Shown piece by piece: positions 58,245 through 64,000 of a stretch of DNA of 64,000 nucleotides (its first letter is position 1; the number at the start of each line of letters is the position of its first letter). The position numbers and the translations under genes were made by a program. The stretch is taken from positions 930,001-994,000 of the forward strand of contig NZ_CP108430.1 of assembly GCF_041435335.1 (NCBI RefSeq). The letters are read 5' to 3'. This DNA is from Streptomyces sp. NBC_01283. Lineage in GTDB: Bacteria > Actinomycetota > Actinomycetes > Streptomycetales > Streptomycetaceae. Under the pieces are notes generated by a model. That model was not told the origin of the DNA. It ran no database searches and was given only the letters and a program-made list of their open reading frames with translations.

Positions 58245-59414
58245 TCACCGCCGTGCCTGGATGAGGGCGTGGGTCCCGCTGGTTCGCCACCCCTGGCCGT
58301 GTTCGGCGTCGAGGGCCGTCTCGGTCCGCTCGTCGAGGCCGACGATCACGTCGGACTTCAGTGTCCGCAGGGCGGCCACCGGGCCGGGGAAGTACGCGGT
58401 GCGTTCCTCGAACGGCGTGGTCGCGGGCCACAGTTGGTCGCCGACGAGGCGGCGGTAGTTGAGGTCGCCCTTCATGACGGTCACGTCGGCCCCGGCGAAG
58501 TCCTGGCACAGGTCGTCGGGCATCCGCGCGTACGGCAGCGGGGCGCAGGAGAACGTGTGGCTGCGGACGGTGAGCCGTCCGTTGCCCATGGCCGACCACA
58601 GACGTTCGCCCACCTCTGCCGCTGCACCTCGCGCACGGTTCAGACGGCGCAGACAGTCGATCACGTCGGCGTTCATGGCATCCGACACGTAGTACGGGTA
58701 CGGCTTGACGTGCAGGACGGCCCGCTCCGCGCGCTGCCGCAGCAGAAGGTGGTCGATGAGGATGAGGTCGGGCAGCAGCTCACGGCCCGCGTTGTCCGCG
58801 ACGAGGCACAGCGTGCCCGCGCCGCCCTCGGGCAGCAGGGACCACAGCACCTCGGAGTCGTCGGCGACGAGACGCGAGTCGACGGCCCCGGCTCCGCCGC
58901 CGCCCGCGGCGAAGCCCAGGTCCGCGCGATTGCCCCACAGCGAGCCCAGGAGCAGCGCCTGACGCTGCTCGTCGAGGGGCCGCGCGGCCAGCCGGTCGAG
59001 CGCGGCCAGTTCCTCGTCGGCCTCCCCGGTGTGGAGCTCCGCCTGCTTGAACGGACGGAACGGGTCGATCCCTTGCCAGGGCCCGTCCTCGAAGTAACCG
59101 ACAGCCGTGAGGAGTTGGCGGTAGAAGTAGCTCTCGGCCCACAGGAAGGGCACGTCGAACCAGGACGTGCCGACGTACTCGCGCCCCCATTCCTCCCAGA
59201 GGTGGCGGTCGTGTGCCTCCGGCCCCATGGGTTCGATCACTCCCTCCGTGGCCTGCGTCAGCAGGGCGTCGAGGGCGCGGTGCTGACGCGGCCCGTAGGG
59301 GAAGGCGTCACGCACCTTCTTGATGAGCGCGGGGTGCCGCTCGGCGAGCACGCTCCTGGGGAAGGAGCCGGGCTCGTTGCTCAGGATGACAGGGGCGTCG
59401 ACGTCTTCTGACAT
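58245..59414 (-). CDS. DUF89 damage-control phosphatase (ARMT1-like)
   Basis: A 389-residue protein of the DUF89 superfamily, metal-dependent phosphatases that clear damaged phospho-metabolites. The diagnostic Asp-Asn motif is in CLVADNAGRELLPDLILID, a MKGDLNYRRL segment follows, and the late ALRTLKSDVIVGLD carries the conserved Arg/Lys. The N-terminal all-helical cap is typical of the eukaryote-like subfamily III. GGAGG lies eleven bases before ATG 59414. It is divergent from a Tat-exported phospholipase, with a dyad between them. Confidence 0.85.
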   Translation of the reverse strand: MSEDVDAPVILSNEPGSFPRSVLAERHPALIKKVRDAFPYGPRQHRALDALLTQATEGVIEPMGPEAHDRHLWEEWGREYVGTSWFDVPFLWAESYFYRQLLTAVGYFEDGPWQGIDPFRPFKQAELHTGEADEELAALDRLAARPLDEQRQALLLGSLWGNRADLGFAAGGGGAGAVDSRLVADDSEVLWSLLPEGGAGTLCLVADNAGRELLPDLILIDHLLLRQRAERAVLHVKPYPYYVSDAMNADVIDCLRRLNRARGAAAEVGERLWSAMGNGRLTVRSHTFSCAPLPYARMPDDLCQDFAGADVTVMKGDLNYRRLVGDQLWPATTPFEERTAYFPGPVAALRTLKSDVIVGLDERTETALDAEHGQGWRTSGTHALIQARR

Positions 59415-59490
59415 GGCTCGCTGGTCCTCCGGTTCGGTACTCGGCTGCTGTCGGGCGGCGATGCCACAACGGCCCGCCGCGTTGCTCCTG

Positions 59491-59563
59491 AAGGTGAAAT
59501 CTTCCTGTTCCTTCACCTTTTCCACTCACCATTTGACGTCGCGAGGGCGGGTCGGTCTACGGT
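59491..59563. promoter_or_regulatory. Dyad and promoter between DUF89 and phospholipase genes
   Basis: AAGGTGAA (59491-59498) and TTCACCTT (59512-59519) form an 8-bp inverted repeat; a further CTCACC is at 59525. TTGACG (59533-59538) and TACGGT (59558-59563) resemble -35/-10 for the phospholipase at long spacing. TTCACC resembles the half-site of Streptomyces PHO boxes, though the spacing here is not the usual 11-nt direct repeat. Confidence 0.5.
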
Positions 59564-59603
59564 GACCGGCCCTCTATCCCCCACGTTTCAGAGGTACAGC
59601 TTC

Positions 59604-61661
59604 ATGCCCGCATTCAACCGTCGACGCTTTCTCCAGGCAGCGGGTGGCACCGCGGGCGTCGCGGCTCTGTCCGCCAGCATCATGCGCGCCGCCGACATCC
59701 CCGCCTCCGCCCGGTCCGGATCGATCGACGATGTCGAGCACATCGTGGTCCTCATGCAGGAGAACCGCTCCTTCGACCACTACTTCGGCACGCTCAACGG
59801 CGTCCGCGGATTCGGTGACCCCCGCCCGCTGATGTTGGAGAGCGGAAAGTCCGTATGGCACCAGTCCGGTGGCGGAAAGGAAGTCCTGCCCTACCACCCG
59901 GACGCCGACGATCTGGGAATGCAGTTCATCGCCGGGCTGAGCCACGACTGGGAAACCGGCCACCAGGCGTGGAACAAGGGCAAGTACGACGACTGGATAG
60001 CGGCCAAGACCCCCGGGACGATGGCATACCTGACCAGGGACGACATTCCGTTCCACTACGCACTGGCCGACGCCTTCACGGTCTGCGACTCCTATCACTC
60101 GTCATTCATGGGCGCGACGGACCCCAACCGCTATTACCTCTACTCCGGGCATGCCGGAAATGACGGAAAGGGCGGCGGGCCGGTCCTCGGCAACGAGGAG
60201 GCCGGTTACGACTGGACCACCTATCCCGAGCGCCTGGAGAAGGCCGGGGTGTCGTGGAAGATCTACCAGGACATCGGCGACGGCCTCACCGAGGACGGAC
60301 TGTGGGGTGTCCTGGAGGACGCCTACCGCGGAAACTACGGCGACAACTCGCTGATGTTCTTCAACAAGTTCCGCGACTCCAAGCCCGGCGACCCCCTCTA
60401 CGAAAAGGCGCGGAAGGGAACGAACGTCAAGAAGGGCGGCCATCTCCTCGACGACCTCCGCGCGGACGTCAAGGCCGGGAAACTCCCGAAGATATCCTGG
60501 GTCGCCGCTCCGGAAGCATTCTGCGAGCACCCCAACTGGCCCGCGAATTACGGCGCCTGGTACATCTCGCAGGTCCTGGACGCGCTGACGTCCGATCCCG
60601 AGGTGTGGAGCAAGACCGCGCTGTTCATCACGTACGACGAGAACGACGGCTACTTCGACCACGTGCCGCCGCCCTGTCCGCCGGCAGACTCCTCCTGGGG
60701 CGCGTCCACCGTCGACACCGAGCTCGACCTCTTCCCCGGCGACAGCGATTACAGCGCGGGCCCTTACGGGCTCGGCATGCGGGTGCCCACCCTCGTCGTC
60801 TCCCCGTGGTCCACCGGCGGCTACGTCTGCTCCGAGGTCTTCGACCACACCTCCGTCATCCAGTTCATGGAGCGCCGCTTCGGCGTCCACGAACCGCACA
60901 TCTCCCCCTGGCGCCGAGCCATCTGCGGCGACCTCACCTCGGCCTTCGACTTCAGCCTCAAGCACACCAAGCGCGCGGACCTGCCGAGCACCGACGCCTA
61001 CGAGCCGCCCGACCAGGAACGGCACGACAGCTACACCCCCTCACCGCCCGCCTCGCCCGCCCTGCCCAAGCAGGAGAAGGGCGCCAGGCCCACCCGGCCC
61101 CTCCCCTACACGCCGCTCGTCACCGCGGCCGTCAAGCCCTCCGCCGGCACCGTCAAGCTCACCTTCACACCGGGCGACGAGACCGGCGCCTGCTTCCTCG
61201 TCACCTCCGGCAACCGCGACGACGGGCCCTGGACCTACACCGCCGAGGCGGGCAAGAAGCTCTCCGACACCTGGAGCACCGCCGCCTCCGACGGGACGTA
61301 CGAACTGACCGTGCACGGCCCCAACGGCTATCTGCGTACGTACGAAGGCACCGCCGCGACCCCGAGCCCGGAGGTGACGGGACGCCACGACGAGAGCAGC
61401 GGCCGCATCAGGCTGACCTTCACCAACCCGGCCAAGGCCGCCTGCCGCCTCACCGTCACCAACGCCTACGGCGGCAAGAGCACGGAGCTCACGATCGCGG
61501 CAGGCGGCCGGAAGACCCGCTGGGTCGACCTCGGCCACAGCAAGCGCTGGTACGACCTGCGGGTCAGGTCCGACAGCGACGACGCCTACCTGCGCAGGCT
61601 CGCCGGGCACGTCGAGACGGGCGAACCCGGCACCAGCGACCCCGCGCTCCGCACCGCCTGA
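59604..61661 (+). CDS. Phosphocholine-preferring phospholipase C, Tat-exported
   Basis: A 685-residue secreted phospholipase of the acid-phosphatase-like (non-zinc) PLC family. The Tat signal is NRRRFLQAAGG with a cleavage region near residue 40. The catalytic domain has VVLMQENRSFDHYFGTL (the Glu-Asn-Arg-Ser-Phe-Asp motif), FMGATDPNRYYLYSG, and ITYDENDGYFDHVPPP. Two C-terminal beta-sandwich domains (about residues 500-590 and 600-675) are of the DUF756 type found in this family. It releases phosphocholine and diacylglycerol from phospholipids. AGAGGT precedes ATG 59604. Phosphate control is plausible. Confidence 0.93.
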   Translation: MPAFNRRRFLQAAGGTAGVAALSASIMRAADIPASARSGSIDDVEHIVVLMQENRSFDHYFGTLNGVRGFGDPRPLMLESGKSVWHQSGGGKEVLPYHPDADDLGMQFIAGLSHDWETGHQAWNKGKYDDWIAAKTPGTMAYLTRDDIPFHYALADAFTVCDSYHSSFMGATDPNRYYLYSGHAGNDGKGGGPVLGNEEAGYDWTTYPERLEKAGVSWKIYQDIGDGLTEDGLWGVLEDAYRGNYGDNSLMFFNKFRDSKPGDPLYEKARKGTNVKKGGHLLDDLRADVKAGKLPKISWVAAPEAFCEHPNWPANYGAWYISQVLDALTSDPEVWSKTALFITYDENDGYFDHVPPPCPPADSSWGASTVDTELDLFPGDSDYSAGPYGLGMRVPTLVVSPWSTGGYVCSEVFDHTSVIQFMERRFGVHEPHISPWRRAICGDLTSAFDFSLKHTKRADLPSTDAYEPPDQERHDSYTPSPPASPALPKQEKGARPTRPLPYTPLVTAAVKPSAGTVKLTFTPGDETGACFLVTSGNRDDGPWTYTAEAGKKLSDTWSTAASDGTYELTVHGPNGYLRTYEGTAATPSPEVTGRHDESSGRIRLTFTNPAKAACRLTVTNAYGGKSTELTIAAGGRKTRWVDLGHSKRWYDLRVRSDSDDAYLRRLAGHVETGEPGTSDPALRTA

Positions 61662-61669
61662 CCACGGTG

Positions 61670-62326
61670 CTAGGCCCCCTCGGCCTCCTCGGCCTCCTCT
61701 GCCTCCTCTGCCTCCTCTGCCTCTTCGCCGCTGCCGGGCCTGACGCGCAGGTGCATGCGCTCGCCCTGGGCCCCGTACAGGGCGAGGAACTCGACGGGAA
61801 CGTCACCGGCGTTGGCGAAACCATGCGGGGTGCGCGTGTCGAACTCGGCGGCTTCGCCCGCGGTGAGCACCAGGTCGTGGTCGCCCAGGGCCAGCAGCAG
61901 GCGGCCGGAGAGGACGTAGAGCCACCCGTAGCCCTCGTGCACGCCCTGCTCGGGGCGCGCGGTCTGCCGGGTGCCGTTCCTGGTGACCGGCAGGACCCGC
62001 TTGTAGGCGTGCATTCCGCCGAGGTAGCGGGTGAGGGGGACCCAGGTGTTGCCGTGCCGCACGAACGGCCGCGGGTGGATGCGCGGGTCGCCGGTCTGGG
62101 GCGCGCCGACCAGTTCGTCGAGCGGCACGCCGTACGCCTTGGCCAGCGGCAGCAGGAGCTTCAGGGTGGGTTCGCGCTGCCCGGCCTCAAGGCGCGAGAG
62201 CGTGCTCAGGGAGATCCCCGTCTCCTCACTCAGCCGGGCCAGGGTGGCGCCCCGCGCCTTGCGCAGGGCCCGCAGCCGCGGCCCGACGGCGGTCAGCACA
62301 TCCGTGAGTTCGGCGTCGTCGCTCAT
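61670..62326 (-). CDS. XRE-cupin transcriptional regulator
   Basis: A 218-residue regulator. The N-terminal XRE HTH reads LRALRKARGATLARLSEETGISLSTLSRLEAGQREP. A C-terminal cupin sensor domain follows (HEGYGWLYVLSGRLLLALGDHDLVL, AAEFDTRTPHGFAN). An unusual acidic tail of six EEA/EEAE units ends the protein. ATG 62326 is used. A 21-bp palindrome lies five bases before this start, and the divergent methyltransferase gene is the expected target. It is convergent with the phospholipase gene, only eight bases apart. Confidence 0.9.
   Translation of the reverse strand: MSDDAELTDVLTAVGPRLRALRKARGATLARLSEETGISLSTLSRLEAGQREPTLKLLLPLAKAYGVPLDELVGAPQTGDPRIHPRPFVRHGNTWVPLTRYLGGMHAYKRVLPVTRNGTRQTARPEQGVHEGYGWLYVLSGRLLLALGDHDLVLTAGEAAEFDTRTPHGFANAGDVPVEFLALYGAQGERMHLRVRPGSGEEAEEAEEAEEAEEAEGA
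61682..61726. repeat. 9-bp microsatellite coding the acidic tail
   Basis: The unit GGCCTCCTC, with T/G variation, repeats about five times. On the minus strand it encodes successive Glu-Glu-Ala triplets, so copy number can change without shifting frame. Confidence 0.85.
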
Positions 62327-62331
62327 CCCGC

Positions 62332-62352
62332 TATTTGCCGTGTCGGCAAATA
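62332..62352. promoter_or_regulatory. 21-bp palindromic operator
   Basis: TATTTGCCG-TGT-CGGCAAATA is a perfect 9-bp inverted repeat with a three-base centre, between the XRE-cupin and methyltransferase genes and close to both starts (5 and 57 bp). It is almost surely the regulator's own site. Confidence 0.8.
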
Positions 62353-62409
62353 TCTTTGTCAAGCCGCCCCGGCCGCGCGCAGGGTTGCCGCAGAGCAGAA
62401 GGAGCCCAC

Positions 62410-63078
62410 ATGAGCGACCACAATCACGGCACCCACACCGCCTCCGCCGCCGATTCGGCCGAGGCGTTCTGGGACGACCGCTACCAGCAGAGCGGCCGTC
62501 TGTGGAGCGGCGAGCCGAATGCCGCACTCGTCCGCGAGACCGAGGGGCTCGTTCCGGGCAGCGCCCTGGACCTGGGCTGCGGCGAGGGCGGCGACGCGAT
62601 CTGGCTCGCGCGGCAGGGCTGGCGCGTCACCGCCACCGACATCTCCGGTGTCGCCCTCGGCCGCGCCGCCGAGCACGCGGCCCGGGCGCAGGTCGCCGAC
62701 CGCATCGACTGGCAGCGGCACGACCTGGGAGTCTCCTTCCCGGCCGGCAGTTACGACCTGGTCTCCGCCCAGTTCCTGCACTCCCTGCACGAGATGCCGC
62801 GCGAGCAGATCCTGCGCGGTGCCGCCGCGGCCGTCGCCGACGGCGGCACCCTCCTGATCGTCGGCCACATGGGCTTCCCCGCCTGGGAGACCGAACCGCA
62901 CCCGGGCGTGGACTTTCCCACCCCCCAGAAGGTGCTTGCCGCCCTCGACCTGCCGGCCGGGCAGTGGGACGTGCTCGTCTGCGACACCCACGAGCACGCC
63001 CTGACGGCCCCGGACGGGGAGCCCTCCACGCGGACCAACTACACCGTCACAGTGCGGCGCCGTCCCCTCGGCCGGTGA
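62410..63078 (+). CDS. Class I SAM-dependent methyltransferase
   Basis: A 222-residue methyltransferase of the thiopurine/tellurite-resistance-like (Methyltransf_25) group. The N-terminal FWDDRYQQSGRLWSGEPNAAL is typical. The SAM motif is ALDLGCGEGGDAIWLARQGW, with ATDIS as the ribose-binding acidic strand. Related proteins act in detoxification. AGAAGGAG precedes ATG 62410. The last 32 bp overlap the convergent GNAT gene. Divergent from its probable XRE-cupin regulator. Confidence 0.9.
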   Translation: MSDHNHGTHTASAADSAEAFWDDRYQQSGRLWSGEPNAALVRETEGLVPGSALDLGCGEGGDAIWLARQGWRVTATDISGVALGRAAEHAARAQVADRIDWQRHDLGVSFPAGSYDLVSAQFLHSLHEMPREQILRGAAAAVADGGTLLIVGHMGFPAWETEPHPGVDFPTPQKVLAALDLPAGQWDVLVCDTHEHALTAPDGEPSTRTNYTVTVRRRPLGR

Positions 63079-63580
63079 CGAAGCGGGCCGTGGTCGCGTC
63101 CTCGCCGCAGCGCCGCAGTCCGGCCTTCTCCAGCACACGGACCGAGGCCGGGTTGGCCAGTTCCACATCGGCGTACACGGTGTGCACGTCCGGCGAGGTC
63201 AGGGCGTACGCCGTGAGGGCGCGGGCGGCTTCGGAGGCGTGGCCCAGGCCGCGCCGCGAGGCCACGATGCCGTAGCCGATCTCGAGAGCGCCGTCGTTCG
63301 GCGGCCAGAACAGCCCGATCGCGCCGATCACCAGGCCACTGGCCCGCTCGATGATCTGCCGCTGTCCGTACGGGCCCAGCGCGTCCGGCCGGTCGGCGAT
63401 GAATCCGGCGATGACCCGGCCTTCGTCGGCGGGGAAGTCCTCCGCCCAGTGCGCCAGGCGGCGGTCGCCGAGGACGGCGGTGATCTCGTCGGGAGACCAG
63501 GGCCGCAGCACGAGCCGGTCCGTGGTCAGGTCCGTGCCGGACGACGAGAACGAAGAAGACGATGAGAGAGAAGAAGACAC
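63047..63580 (-). CDS. GNAT acetyltransferase (RimJ/RimL type)
   Basis: A 177-residue acetyltransferase after a serine-only leader (SSSLSSSSSFSSS). TDRLVLRPWSPDEITAVLGD opens the fold, EIGYGIVASRRGLGHASEAARAL is the acetyl-CoA loop, and NPASVRVLEKAGL the last helix. AGGAG before GTG 63580 supports this start, but the poly-serine could be untranslated if a later start is used. The 3' end overlaps the methyltransferase gene by 32 bp. Confidence 0.88.
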   Translation of the reverse strand: MSSSLSSSSSFSSSGTDLTTDRLVLRPWSPDEITAVLGDRRLAHWAEDFPADEGRVIAGFIADRPDALGPYGQRQIIERASGLVIGAIGLFWPPNDGALEIGYGIVASRRGLGHASEAARALTAYALTSPDVHTVYADVELANPASVRVLEKAGLRRCGEDATTARFVTGRGDGAAL

Positions 63581-63776
63581 GCGGTACTCCTGGTCGTTTC
63601 AGACGACCGGGCCGCTCACACCAACCGTGTGCGCGGTGCGACCCGGACAAGGGCATGTTGATGAAGCGTCTGGCGGGCCATATTCATCAACCTCCCTTGT
63701 CGCAGCGGCAGTCGCGTCATTCGCGCGTCGATCGATCGTACAGGCCTCGATGCGCGGACCGCCCTGCCGCAGGGCC

Positions 63777-64000
63777 TCACCGCGGCTTGGGCAGGTGCAC
63801 GGTCAGGGTCACCTTGCTCCCGCCGGGTCCCGCGGAGATGGTGAGCTCGTCGGTGAGCAGGCCCGCGAGCCACAGGCCCCGGCCGCCCGCGTGGCCGTCG
63901 AGGCCGGGGGCCAGCTCGGGGATGACATCGGCGCTGAAGCCGGGGCCCGCGTCGTGGATGTGGCAGGCGAGCCGGCCGTCGCTGCGCTGCAGGACCAGCG
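63777..64000 (-). CDS. C-terminal part of an RsbW-type HATPase protein, cut by the window edge
   Basis: The last 74 residues of a minus-strand protein. HIHDAGPGFS is the ATPase D-x-G-x-G box, and GGRGLWLAG the G2 box of the HATPase_c_2 anti-sigma/histidine-kinase-like family; it ends LTVHLPKPR. In Streptomyces such domains phosphorylate STAS proteins or sit at the end of SpoIIE-type phosphatases. The rest of the gene lies beyond position 64000, so overall architecture is unknown. Confidence 0.82.
   Translation of the reverse strand, partial: LVLQRSDGRLACHIHDAGPGFSADVIPELAPGLDGHAGGRGLWLAGLLTDELTISAGPGGSKVTLTVHLPKPR

Overview
The window is typical high-GC Streptomyces chromosome. It has strong third-position G/C bias, GGAG-type ribosome binding sites, several probable leaderless starts, SpoIIE/HATPase/STAS phosphorelay parts, Tat-exported enzymes and a 2-methylisoborneol operon. 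I see no rRNA, CRISPR array, intact IS element or phage module. The content is accessory or arm-like: secondary metabolism, catabolism, resistance and many small regulator/enzyme pairs.

Layout. 1-6 kb: edge fragment, two alpha/beta hydrolases, a GNAT, a cupin/barstar-domain pair, and an HTH regulator divergent from a peptidase-like hydrolase. 6-11.4 kb: membrane-anchored FMN/Fe-S glutamate-synthase-like protein, pyruvate oxidase, catalase. 11.4-16.6 kb: PAS-GAF-SpoIIE-HATPase phosphatase, lipoprotein, SRPBCC protein, small membrane proteins, AlkB-like dioxygenase. 16.6-16.8 kb: an isolated RNA gene with its own promoter-like -10 and strong terminator, folding as an aberrant glycine tRNA. 16.8-18.2 kb: LysR/tautomerase pair. 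18.2-23.2 kb: 2-methylisoborneol locus (P450, GPP methyltransferase, terpene cyclase, family 2B encapsulin shell). 23.5-32 kb: alpha-glucan uptake operon (GH87-like glucanase, GH13 glucosidase, ABC transporter, LacI). 33.6-38.5 kb: beta-lactam cassette (blaB-blaA divergent from bla, followed by a MecA-like PBP). 38.5-43.9 kb: RNase HI, TetR/SDR pair, acetyltransferases, small proteins. 44-47 kb: STAND NB-ARC/TPR protein and a STAS protein. 47-52 kb: regulator/enzyme pairs with clear palindromic operators. 52-64 kb: amidotransferase, aminotransferase, peptidase pseudogene, DoxX and RDD proteins, DUF89 protein divergent from Tat phospholipase C, XRE-cupin regulator, methyltransferase, GNAT, and a truncated HATPase at the right edge.

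How genes work together. The encapsulin probably houses the MIB synthase. GH87 glucanase, GH13 glucosidase, the ABC importer and LacI form a polysaccharide-to-sugar route. BlaA/BlaB would control the divergent beta-lactamase, with a probably low-affinity PBP beside it. The most unusual item is the 70-nt tRNA-Gly(UCC)-like gene at 16662-16731. It has a complete cloverleaf and glycine identity features but G55 in place of U55, U37, a C32-G38 pair and a very short D loop. That combination suggests a tRNA used outside ordinary translation, or a decayed one.
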